A stretch of DNA of 29,997 nucleotides from a virus, in IMG/VR virus record IMGVR_UViG_3300037488_000203, positions 1 through 29,997 of that record. The stretch is one strand, 5' to 3'. Under the pieces are notes generated by a model that did not search any database, was not told the DNA's origin, and worked only from the letters and a program-made list of their open reading frames with translations. Both the position numbers and the translations under genes were made by a program. This document shows, one piece after another, positions 16,034-22,086 of this stretch (positions are counted from its first letter, which is position 1; every line of letters starts with the position of its first letter).

Positions 16034-17346
16034 TGGCATGGTATAACAGATTTATAGGCAGTAAGCCACAAACAGCAGAGATAGTAGAGGGATATCAGTC
16101 CTTCTCTACTCCATTTCAAAAGGTAGGCGGTGCTAACCTATCACTCCCTTATGTTAATGGCCGCTATCAGATAGCAGGTTACATCCCATTTGGGCAGGAT
16201 AACCTCTATCCAGAGTTACTTAATCAACTGTATTACAGCTCACCTTTACATGGTGCAATAGTTGACTTTAAGACTAACTCAGCAACAGGAGGAGGATACA
16301 CTATTGAGACTGAGAAAATGTCTCAAGAGGATAAGCTCAAGCTATATACCTTTGAGAGAAAGCTCAAGTTAGGTAAAACAATCAGAGCCATAGCTCAACA
16401 GTTGATAGTTCACCATAGAGTGTACTTCAAGCTGTGTTATAATAAGAAAGGAGAGATATATAAGGTAGAAAACATCTCACCTGAGAGAGTTAGAGTATCA
16501 AGAGATAAAGAGACATACTTCCTTTGCGATGATTGGACAGCTCGAATTGATGTGAGAGAAATAAAAAAGTATCATCCTGCCAACACTGACCTTGAGCAGC
16601 TATATTGCTATGAGTTAATGACATTAGGACAGGAGTGGTATCCATTGCCACAGTACACATCTGCTTTGAACTTTGCATTTTTATCAGGTGAGCTTAGCTA
16701 CTTCGCTAAGAGTAACATTCAAAACTCAATATTTCCATCCTTTGCTATGATGTTCCCTAAGAGGCCACAGTCAGAGGAGGAGAAACACATGATTAAGCAG
16801 ACCATTGATAGGTTGAAAGGAGCTGCTAATGCAGGGAAGGCTGTTGCATTCTTTGCTAATAATCAGGATCAACTACCTAAGATTGAAAGCCTACCTACTA
16901 ACAGCAATGATAAGCTGTTCCAAGAGGCCTCATCTCTCAATACAGAGCAGATATGCTTTGCTCACACAATAGATCCTATCCTCATGGGAGTTCGCACTCA
17001 AGGATCACTTGGCTCAGGTAGTGATATTAAGCAGGCTTATGTTGTATTTGAGAAAAATGTAGTTATGCCATTGAGAAGGCAGGTGGAGGAGATAGTAAAT
17101 GAGATAATGGCTATTGCTAAGATACCTGGCAAGTTCTCAATTAACAACTTCCAAATCATTAATGAGACAATCATTGAACTTGAAGGAGATACCTCTAAGA
17201 CATCTGATGCTTTGAACTCATTGAGTCCATTAGTAGCTACTAAGGTACTTGAAAAGATGACACCTAATGAGATAAGAGCTCTTGCTTCACTGCCTCCAAT
17301 AGAGGGTGGAGATGTAATACAAACAGAAACACCTGCAGCACCATGA
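16033..17346 (+). CDS. Portal protein
   Basis: The protein has 437 residues. Portals form the twelve-part ring through which DNA passes. Features are the N-terminal YNRFIGSKP, a wing region with GQDNLYPELLNQLYYSSPLHGAIVD, a stem-type helix region after SGSDIKQAYVVFEKNVVMPLR, and a Pro-rich acidic C-terminus. The DNLYP-(x)-SP-HG pattern is typical of portals of Bacteroidota phages. It sits after, not before, the capsid gene, which is unusual for a long-tailed phage. It overlaps the connector gene after it (ATGA). Confidence 0.85.
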   Translation: MAWYNRFIGSKPQTAEIVEGYQSFSTPFQKVGGANLSLPYVNGRYQIAGYIPFGQDNLYPELLNQLYYSSPLHGAIVDFKTNSATGGGYTIETEKMSQEDKLKLYTFERKLKLGKTIRAIAQQLIVHHRVYFKLCYNKKGEIYKVENISPERVRVSRDKETYFLCDDWTARIDVREIKKYHPANTDLEQLYCYELMTLGQEWYPLPQYTSALNFAFLSGELSYFAKSNIQNSIFPSFAMMFPKRPQSEEEKHMIKQTIDRLKGAANAGKAVAFFANNQDQLPKIESLPTNSNDKLFQEASSLNTEQICFAHTIDPILMGVRTQGSLGSGSDIKQAYVVFEKNVVMPLRRQVEEIVNEIMAIAKIPGKFSINNFQIINETIIELEGDTSKTSDALNSLSPLVATKVLEKMTPNEIRALASLPPIEGGDVIQTETPAAP

Positions 17347-17909
17347 ATTACTTTATTACAGAGACATACTTAAAGACTAATACACCTATCACAGCCAATG
17401 TTGATGTGACAGATGTAACTCCATACATAGCAACACAGGCACAGCTCAGAGTTATGCCTATCTTAGGTACTACATTCTACAACTATCTACTAACTAAATA
17501 CAATGCTCAGACCTTGACTAATGTTGAGGAGGCACTTGTTGCATATATTCAACCTGTCATAGCTTGGAGGAGTGCAGAGGATGCTGTGTTTGGCTTGACA
17601 TACCAACTTAAAAACAAAGGACTGCAGACTCAGTTTGGAGATTTCTCAAGTTCAGTAACTCGCTCAGAGGTAGCCTTTGGGATGGAGCACTATGCACAAA
17701 AGGCTTCATTCTTTGAGACCAGGTTAACAAGATACTTGATAGCTAACAAGGACTTATATCCTGAGTTCACTGCAGAGGTGAACAGAGATACTGACCTAAG
17801 ACCTATGATAGACCATTGTGGATGTAACTGTGGGGAAGTATGTAGATTTGACTGTCCTTGTGGAGGATTTAGAGAAAATGGTTATAATAACAGTATATTG
17901 ATTTTGTGA
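17343..17909 (+). CDS. Head-tail connector / neck protein (putative)
   Basis: The protein has 188 residues. The first 140 are helical: YLKTNTPITANVDVTDVTPYI, ATQAQLRVMPILGTTFYNYL, VIAWRSAEDAVF. Such proteins follow portals in this phylum and resemble head-tail connectors that dock on the portal. An odd feature is the Cys-rich end, HCGCNCGEVCRFDCPCGG at about 159-176, with seven cysteines in 18 residues, which could bind a metal. Overlap with the portal gene suggests coupled translation. The connector role is inferred from position and helical content. Confidence 0.6.
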   Translation: MNYFITETYLKTNTPITANVDVTDVTPYIATQAQLRVMPILGTTFYNYLLTKYNAQTLTNVEEALVAYIQPVIAWRSAEDAVFGLTYQLKNKGLQTQFGDFSSSVTRSEVAFGMEHYAQKASFFETRLTRYLIANKDLYPEFTAEVNRDTDLRPMIDHCGCNCGEVCRFDCPCGGFRENGYNNSILIL

Positions 17910-18196
17910 TGGGATTTAATGAGATAGCATTTACAGTAATAACAATACTTATATCTGGGATAGGGTATTTTTTGAAGAGTTTACATAGTGATTTGAGAAG
18001 TGTTATGAATGAACAAAAGCAAATAATTGAGACTCAAGGTAGATTGAAAGGTAAGATTGAGCTTGTTGATAATGAGGCACGCTTCAAATATGAGGCAATT
18101 GAGAAAATGACTCAATTAGAAATCAAGCACCTTGCTGAGCAGATAAGTGAACTCACTCAATCAGTTAAGAAACTAATAGAAATCAATTTAAAATGA
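17909..18196 (+). CDS. Membrane-anchored coiled-coil protein, possible holin or spanin partner
   Basis: The protein has 95 residues from the ATG at 17909, which touches the connector stop in TGATG; a GTG directly before it is in frame and would add one residue. A single membrane span (IAFTVITILISGIGYFL) near the N-terminus is followed by about 65 residues of charged coiled coil. This layout resembles XhlA-type and other small lysis-associated membrane proteins. It is followed by a second membrane protein and a peptidoglycan-enzyme candidate, so a lysis role is likely. Confidence 0.6.
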   Translation: MGFNEIAFTVITILISGIGYFLKSLHSDLRSVMNEQKQIIETQGRLKGKIELVDNEARFKYEAIEKMTQLEIKHLAEQISELTQSVKKLIEINLK

Positions 18197-18408
18197 GCAT
18201 AGCACAAAGATGGAACGCTCCCACTCCAAAGTTTTGGAAGAGAGTACAACAGGCAGCCATTACAGTGGGTGCAATAGCAGGAGTTATCCTTGCTGCACCT
18301 ATCACACTACCTGCAGCGGTCATAACTGTGGCGGGATATGTGGCAACAGCAGGAACAGTGGCGGCAACACTATCACAATTAACTGTAGAAACCAATGAGC
18401 AACGTTAA
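18193..18408 (+). CDS. Holin-like membrane protein
   Basis: The protein has 71 residues. A short amphipathic start (RWNAPTPKFWKRVQQAA) is followed by two hydrophobic stretches (ITVGAIAGVILAAPITLPAAVITVAGYVATAGTVAATL, quoted here in two joined parts around the Pro residues) and a polar tail. The APTPKFWK opening and the Ala/Val/Gly-rich spans match small holins that I associate with Bacteroidota phages. It overlaps the genes on both sides. Holins gather in the inner membrane and open it at the end of infection, letting the lysis enzyme out. Confidence 0.65.
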   Translation: MSIAQRWNAPTPKFWKRVQQAAITVGAIAGVILAAPITLPAAVITVAGYVATAGTVAATLSQLTVETNEQR

Positions 18409-18943
18409 GAACTACACTGATAAGCAACTCTTAGATAGAGTAAAGCAACTATCTAACTATAAGACTATTCCATCTGATATGTGGCTGTTGTTTGTGCGTT
18501 CTAATGAGGATGCTAATAATGTATTTGATGACAAAGTGTATATCTTTAAAGGCTCATCATTTCAATTTGTTACATCTTGCACAACAAACAAAGGAAACAA
18601 AGGAACTGCAGTAATGGAAGCTGACAGATGGAACTATGATTGTTATGCTTATGGACTTCACAGAGGTAAAATGGAGGCACTCAGACAGGTTGCCAAAGTA
18701 CCTTATAGAAGAGACTACACAGCAGATGGTAAAACTAACCCAACTACTGAGCTAATGGATAACATTATCTTTATGAATGTTCATGGTGCAACATACAACA
18801 AAGGTAGTCAACAGGTAGCAACTCAGATAGGAGGATGGTCAGAGGGATGCTTAGTACTTAATAACAACCCTGATTATGAGAGAATGGTTCGTATGGCAAA
18901 AGACCAGGCGAAAGTATCTATATGTTTAATAAACGAATTTTAA
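18395..18943 (+). CDS. L,D-transpeptidase-fold protein, candidate lysis enzyme
   Basis: The protein has 182 residues and no signal peptide. Residues 125-157 hold IFMNVHG (H130, G131) and, 17 residues on, WSEGCLVLNN (S149, G151, C152). This is the HG...SxGC active-site pattern of the YkuD L,D-transpeptidase family, which attacks peptidoglycan peptides through the cysteine. No lysozyme, amidase or other endolysin is visible in the window, and two holin-like genes precede it. I infer that it cuts peptide crosslinks or stems during lysis, although the family is best known for making bonds. The family match rests on the motif and context. Confidence 0.65.
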   Translation: MSNVKNYTDKQLLDRVKQLSNYKTIPSDMWLLFVRSNEDANNVFDDKVYIFKGSSFQFVTSCTTNKGNKGTAVMEADRWNYDCYAYGLHRGKMEALRQVAKVPYRRDYTADGKTNPTTELMDNIIFMNVHGATYNKGSQQVATQIGGWSEGCLVLNNNPDYERMVRMAKDQAKVSICLINEF

Positions 18944-18944
18944 A

Positions 18945-19214
18945 ATGGCAAAGAAAGTAGGCAGACCTAAAAAAGTACAGGTCAACATTGAAGGTGATAA
19001 GACAGATGTTATCATTAAAACAAATAAGGCAGAAATAGAATACCACAAAGATGGCACTAATCATGAGCTTGATTATGATGGTAAGAAAGTAGATGTCAAC
19101 ATCAAAAAAGATGAGACAGGCACTAAGGTAACTGTAGAATCTGAGAATAAGTTTCTCAAAGCTGTTGCTACTCTTGCCTCTAAGTTTGTTGTCAAGAGGT
19201 TTAAGAAAAAATAA
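18945..19214 (+). CDS. AT-hook-like basic small protein
   Basis: The protein has 89 residues. It starts with a basic AT-hook-like motif (KKVGRPKKVQV), has alternating short strands of V-D-V-x-I type in the middle, and ends with a basic patch (KFVVKRFKKK). AT-hook GRPKK segments bind AT-rich minor groove, so DNA binding is plausible, whether in the virion or in the cell. It is the last gene before the strong terminator at 19234. I know of no function. Confidence 0.6.
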   Translation: MAKKVGRPKKVQVNIEGDKTDVIIKTNKAEIEYHKDGTNHELDYDGKKVDVNIKKDETGTKVTVESENKFLKAVATLASKFVVKRFKKK

Positions 19215-19233
19215 CTCTCCACTATATATCCTG

Positions 19234-19258
19234 AGCCCTACTGCAATAGGGCTTTTTT
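19234..19258 (+). terminator. Rho-independent terminator ending the late region
   Basis: AGCCCTA (19234-19240), loop CTGCAA, TAGGGCT (19247-19253), six T. The stem is perfect. It separates the late unit from the early promoter 40 bases downstream. Confidence 0.92.
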
Positions 19259-19299
19259 GTTATTAACAATTAAATGTTAATATTTATTTTGTCTAATTA

Positions 19300-19330
19300 T
19301 TTGCATATATGAAAAAACTTATTAACTTTG
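19300..19330 (+). promoter_or_regulatory. Early promoter PE1, Bacteroidota consensus
   Basis: TTTG (19300-19303), exactly 19 bases, TAACTTTG (19323-19330). This agrees fully with the Bacteroidota primary sigma consensus TTTG-N19-TAnnTTTG. Transcription would start near 19335 and give a leader of about 20 bases before the ATG at 19356. It is the clearest sign of a Bacteroidota host. Confidence 0.85.
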
Positions 19331-19355
19331 CTTCATAATAATTAACAAATCAAAT

Positions 19356-19700
19356 ATGAAAGCAGAATTTTTAAAAGAATGTGGCAAGTGTTGGGGCACA
19401 GGCACAGTATCAATCAGCAGCTCTTATGAGCATCCATCTCACAGCGAGTCTGATACTTGTAATGAGTGTAGAGGTGAAGGCAAATACCTTGACTATGAGC
19501 TATTAACTGAGCGTGTTGAGGATGTAGAGTGGATGATTGATGGAATGTTGACTCGAATTAGATTAACATCTGATACTTTAAAAGACTTGAGTAGAGGTAT
19601 GTTCTATGAGTTACTCCCTAAGTATAAGCATAGACTTAATATTCAATCAAGAGCTCTTGCAAGATTAGAACTTTATTTGTTAAACCTTAAAATTAAATAA
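19356..19700 (+). CDS. DnaJ-type zinc-finger small protein
   Basis: The protein has 114 residues. Two CxxCxGxG modules, CGKCWGTG (C9, C12) and CNECRGEG (C35, C38), form one zinc site of the DnaJ central-domain type. The remaining 65 residues are helical and charged, with a pattern typical of a small adaptor. No J domain is present. As the first gene after the strong early promoter PE1 it should be one of the most highly expressed early proteins, possibly acting on host proteins. The zinc-finger call is firm; the target is unknown. Confidence 0.75.
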   Translation: MKAEFLKECGKCWGTGTVSISSSYEHPSHSESDTCNECRGEGKYLDYELLTERVEDVEWMIDGMLTRIRLTSDTLKDLSRGMFYELLPKYKHRLNIQSRALARLELYLLNLKIK

Positions 19701-19701
19701 C

Positions 19702-19800
19702 ATGACAGAAGACCAAAAGGCTGTGAGAGACGTTTTAGTGTTCTCTGCTGCATTATTAGCTATCACCTTTGTGTTAATGTATATCGGAGTCGTAGGATAG
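19702..19800 (+). CDS. 32-residue single-span membrane peptide
   Basis: The ATG at 19702 opens a 32-codon frame: a charged N-terminus (TEDQKAVRDV) and one hydrophobic segment (FSAALLAITFVLMYIGVV). It starts one base after the previous stop and ends one base before the next ATG, with no non-coding room, which supports expression. Such peptides may sit in the inner membrane. The function is unknown. Confidence 0.6.
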   Translation: MTEDQKAVRDVLVFSAALLAITFVLMYIGVVG

Positions 19801-19801
19801 C

Positions 19802-20017
19802 ATGAGAGAGCCTAAAATACATTTAGCATCTATAAGTTGGTGGACTAACTTTGATGAGGTAAGATATAAAAATTATTTAAAAGCAATACAAAATGTGGAA
19901 AATACGTTATCGAGGTTACATTGGAGGAGCCTGGAGGATATTAGAAAAGACAATCAAAGCAGACTCAGAATGGGAAGCTCGCAGAATGAGCAACCTTTGG
20001 GAGAAACTAATAATTAA
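19802..20017 (+). CDS. Small early protein, uncertain; overlaps a second frame
   Basis: The frame is 71 codons. The first 30 (REPKIHLASISWWTNFDEVR) look like normal phage coding; codons after about 31 become atypical (ACG, TCG, CTG), and from 19893 another frame carries better coding signal. So either the protein is real and its end is overlapped, or the early part is joined to the second frame by a frameshift (the second frame is at +1). It starts two bases after the preceding stop. Function unknown. Confidence 0.4.
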   Translation: MREPKIHLASISWWTNFDEVRYKNYLKAIQNVENTLSRLHWRSLEDIRKDNQSRLRMGSSQNEQPLGETNN

Positions 20018-20033
20018 AATAGAGAGGATATGA
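19893..20033 (+). CDS. 46-residue basic protein in overlapping frame
   Basis: The ATG at 19893 starts a 46-codon frame (MWKIRYRGYIGGAWRILEK, then DSEWEARRMSNLWEKL). Codon choice is like that of the neighbours, the composition is protein-like, and its stop overlaps the HNH gene start in an ATGA, as with several real pairs here. It overlaps the 71-codon frame by 125 bases. I prefer this frame as the real gene in the overlap. Function unknown. Confidence 0.55.
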   Translation: MWKIRYRGYIGGAWRILEKTIKADSEWEARRMSNLWEKLIIKIERI

Positions 20034-20647
20034 CAATCAATGAAATTATAAAAAAAAGATTTCCTAATGAAAGGACTCAAGATCTTGCCAATGACCTTGG
20101 ATTAACATATTCTCAAGTAGCAAATAGAGCATTCTCAATGGGCCTTAAAAAGTCAATAGAATTTAAGATGTCTAACAAATCTGGAAGGCACAATCTAATT
20201 GAAGGTGGTAAGCCATTCAGATATCCAAAAGGACATGAGCCTCATAACAAAGGAGTTCCAATGAGCTCAGATGTTTATAATAGAGTCAAGCCTACCATGT
20301 TCAAAAAAGGTGATAAGCCTCACAACACACAACCTGTTGGCACCATCCATTTCAGAACAGATAAAGCGGGTAGGACTTATGCTTACATCAAAATCAAAGA
20401 TAAAGATTGGAGGTTGATACATCGAGTAGTATGGGAACAACACAATGGACCAATCCCTCCAGGTCATGTAGTAAGATTCAAAGATGGTAACACAATGAAT
20501 TGGGATATTAACAACCTTGAGATGTTCCACCAATCTGGCAACATGGAGCTTAACACAATACAAAGATTTCCTGCAGAGCTCCAGGAAGTAATTAAATTAA
20601 AAAGTAAACTAAAAAAGAAAATCAATGGCACGAAACAAAATCAATGA
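20030..20647 (+). CDS. HNH endonuclease
   Basis: The protein has 205 residues. An N-terminal helix-turn-helix-like region (TQDLANDLGLTYSQVANRAFSMGL, shown here as its span 17-39) is followed by a basic linker and an HNH domain of the HNH_3 type at about 104-165: H131 in WRLIHRVVWE, a NGPIPPGHVV loop, FKDGNTMNW, and INNLEM. HNH_3 domains occur in homing and free-standing phage nucleases. The second-strand histidine position (usually HKDG) is R-F-K here, so activity needs testing. It is in the early operon, so roles in host-DNA cleavage or homing are more likely than in packaging. Confidence 0.85.
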   Translation: MTINEIIKKRFPNERTQDLANDLGLTYSQVANRAFSMGLKKSIEFKMSNKSGRHNLIEGGKPFRYPKGHEPHNKGVPMSSDVYNRVKPTMFKKGDKPHNTQPVGTIHFRTDKAGRTYAYIKIKDKDWRLIHRVVWEQHNGPIPPGHVVRFKDGNTMNWDINNLEMFHQSGNMELNTIQRFPAELQEVIKLKSKLKKKINGTKQNQ

Positions 20648-20870
20648 TCTACGTGATCACCTATTCGCATCTCTTGAGAGATTAGATAATGATGAGCTCA
20701 CACCTGAGCAACTGAATGCAGAGATAAACAAAGCAGAGGCAATTGCACAAATTGGAAGTGTGATCATCCAATCTGCAAAGGTGGAGGTTGACTTCCTCAA
20801 AGCAATGGGGAAGGCAGGAACTGAGACAGAACTATTCAAAGATATTGACCAACAAAAACAAATAGCATGA
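20625..20870 (+). CDS. Conserved small early protein
   Basis: The protein has 81 residues. It is helical: INDLRDHLFASLERLDND, then NKAEAIAQIGSVIIQSAKVEVDFLK. Proteins of this shape are frequent in phages of this phylum (LRDHLF...AKVEVDF), and their role is unknown to me. It overlaps the HNH gene by 23 bases and the next micro-ORF in an ATGA. It may be a regulator or a cofactor of the nuclease, going only by position. Confidence 0.65.
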   Translation: MARNKINDLRDHLFASLERLDNDELTPEQLNAEINKAEAIAQIGSVIIQSAKVEVDFLKAMGKAGTETELFKDIDQQKQIA

Positions 20871-20938
20871 CAGTAAAAAACCCAACAAGATTAATCTTAG
20901 CTTACAAAGCACTTTATTACACAACTAAATTTAGTTAA
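20867..20938 (+). CDS. 23-residue peptide, coupled micro-ORF
   Basis: The ATG overlaps the previous stop in ATGA and the stop (20936-20938) is one base before the next ATG, so the frame fills the gap exactly. The peptide is basic and aromatic (PTRLILAYKALYYTTKF). It may be real or simply keep ribosomes coupled through the gap. Function unknown. Confidence 0.4.
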   Translation: MTVKNPTRLILAYKALYYTTKFS

Positions 20939-20939
20939 C

Positions 20940-21161
20940 ATGAAAGAACTTAAAAAACAACACTTAGAAATGCTGCAGCTACTTGAAAGCATAGAGGTAA
21001 TGCTGCAAAATGGTAACTCAATACATCCTGACTCAGTCATTAGAGGAGCTATTCGCATAGCAATAGGAATGGATCAGTATGGAATGCCCGAAGGATTAGA
21101 TACTCCAGAGAAGCATGAGCAGTATTTGAAGGATATAGGGTTAATTAATAAATCAGAATAA
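20940..21161 (+). CDS. Small early protein of unknown function
   Basis: The protein has 73 residues. A helical first half (LKKQHLEMLQLLESIEVML) is followed by HPDSVIRGAIRIAIGMDQYG and an acidic end. No known motif is visible. It is one of a row of tightly packed small early proteins, with an A-rich start site. Confidence 0.6.
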   Translation: MKELKKQHLEMLQLLESIEVMLQNGNSIHPDSVIRGAIRIAIGMDQYGMPEGLDTPEKHEQYLKDIGLINKSE

Positions 21162-21162
21162 C

Positions 21163-21255
21163 ATGGCAGAAGAAGCAAAGATGGCAATGCTACTATTTAG
21201 CATAGGGATAATTATGATTATAATAGGATTGATTAAAAAACATAAAAATGACTGA
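21163..21255 (+). CDS. 30-residue single-span membrane peptide
   Basis: The ATG at 21163 opens MAEEAKMAMLLFSIGIIMII followed by GLIKKHKND: an acidic start, one hydrophobic span, a basic end. It overlaps the DnaA-like gene by eight bases and starts one base after the previous stop. The charge pattern would place the N-terminus outside. Function unknown. Confidence 0.5.
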   Translation: MAEEAKMAMLLFSIGIIMIIIGLIKKHKND

Positions 21256-21631
21256 CATAATACAATACATTGAGGATAATGACCTCAAAGCTCGCCACAG
21301 ATATAGACACTACACTTACAAACGTTTCTATCTCTACAACCTACTTAGAGAGGAAGGACTTACACTCTATGAGATAGCAGCCATGTTTAACAGAGACCAT
21401 GCAAGTGTGATACATGGACTTAAGACTCATCATGATCTAATCTCAATCAAAGATAAAATATACCTGGACTATATTGAGGAGCTCATGTTGATATTTGAGA
21501 ATTACAATGAAGGTCATGACCTTGTTGAGGATATTATGAACTGTTTTTGTTTGAAACAATTGAGAAAAATTAAGTTTAGAATTAAGAATAATCTCTACAA
21601 AGAATTAACTTTACCCTCGCATAACATATGA
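21248..21631 (+). CDS. DnaA domain-IV-like DNA-binding protein
   Basis: The protein has 127 residues. Residues 31-60 contain LLREEGLTLYEIAAMFNRDH and then ASVIHGLKTH: a helix-turn-helix plus the DHxSV-(I/L)-H signature by which DnaA domain IV reads DnaA boxes (family pattern R-DH-(S/T)-V-x-(H/N)-A). The ATPase domain is absent. The gene is the last before a strong terminator and an AT-rich gap with repeats, next to the primase-helicase, so it may mark the phage origin or compete with host DnaA. Motif match is seen; role is inferred. Confidence 0.72.
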   Translation: MTDIIQYIEDNDLKARHRYRHYTYKRFYLYNLLREEGLTLYEIAAMFNRDHASVIHGLKTHHDLISIKDKIYLDYIEELMLIFENYNEGHDLVEDIMNCFCLKQLRKIKFRIKNNLYKELTLPSHNI

Positions 21632-21651
21632 TTTTTTAAATTTATCTTAAG

Positions 21652-21684
21652 ACCCCCTTTGCAAACGAGCTCAGGGGGTTTTTT
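21652..21684 (+). terminator. Rho-independent terminator ending the early operon
   Basis: ACCCCCT (21652-21658), a 14-base loop, AGGGGGT (21673-21679), six T to 21684. It closes the 19356-21631 operon and isolates it from the gap and RNA downstream. Confidence 0.88.
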
Positions 21685-21958
21685 GTTTGTTAAACCGAAA
21701 TATTTATTTTTTGAAATATCTTGAAAATTGAATTTTTACGTGTTAAAACTCACATTATTAAGTAGTTAGAAAAAAGAAATATTTTTTACTCCTATACGCT
21801 CTATGAACGAATAGCAAAAACAAATTATTTTTTTCTGAAAAAAAAGTTACGATTTTTACAAAAGGCACTTAACAAATTAGTTATCAATAACTTACAACCG
21901 AAATATTTCCGAAATATTTTTTTTCTAAATATTTCTATTTTTCTATTAAAATAATACT
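21685..21958. other. AT-rich gap, candidate replication origin
   Basis: About 275 bases with no gene and very high A/T. It holds three copies of the 11-mer CCGAAATATTT (21695, 21898, 21909), the last two head to tail, a palindrome GAAATATTTC at 21900-21909, and TTATCAATA at 21881-21889, which matches a DnaA box at 7 of 9 bases. It lies between the DnaA-IV-like gene and the primase-helicase gene. These are typical neighbours of a replication origin, but nothing here proves one. Confidence 0.45.
21898..21919 (+). repeat. Tandem 11-base iteron-like repeat
   Basis: Two adjacent copies of CCGAAATATTT (21898-21908 and 21909-21919), about one helical turn each, with a third exact copy at 21695-21705 and a partial AAATATTTC at 21927. 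Repeats with helical phasing near a replication gene are typical of initiator-binding sites. Confidence 0.6.
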
Positions 21959-21966
21959 TATATTTG
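21959..21966 (+). promoter_or_regulatory. Host-type -7 box upstream of the structured RNA
   Basis: TATATTTG matches the Bacteroidota TAnnTTTG box. The -33 region is only T-rich (no TTTG at 19-21 bases), so it is weaker than PE1. Transcription would start at about 21970-21973, at or just inside the first stem of the RNA at 21968-22069. Confidence 0.55.
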
Positions 21967-21967
21967 T

Positions 21968-22069
21968 AAACGGTTAGACATCCACTTATAGAACCAAAGG
22001 AATTTATTTTAAGCCTTGAATTATCGAATGGAGTGGATGCCGTTTGATTTTTCAGGGCTTATTTTTTTT
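21968..22069 (+). ncRNA. Structured leader RNA: interleaved stems (pseudoknot) and switch-like alternative pairing
   Basis: Stem 1 pairs 21968-21973 and 21979-21986 (CATCCACT) with 22032-22039 (AGTGGATG) and 22040-22045: 14 pairs with a 5-base bulge. Stem 2 pairs 22010-22020 with 22051-22061 (11 pairs, one G-T) and is followed by eight T. The order of arms (1,2,1,2) makes an H-type pseudoknot; stem 2 with the T run also looks like a terminator. A second CATCCAC at 22080-22086 touches the ATG of the next gene and could pair with the same GTGGATG (22033-22039) instead. It may be a regulated 5' leader, an attenuator or a free small RNA. It matches no riboswitch class I recognise. Confidence 0.6.
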
Positions 22070-22086
22070 AACTTAATAACATCCAC

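Noticed and set aside
21685-21958. CRISPR array
   Set aside because: The 11-base repeats are too short, too few and not regularly spaced with unique spacers.
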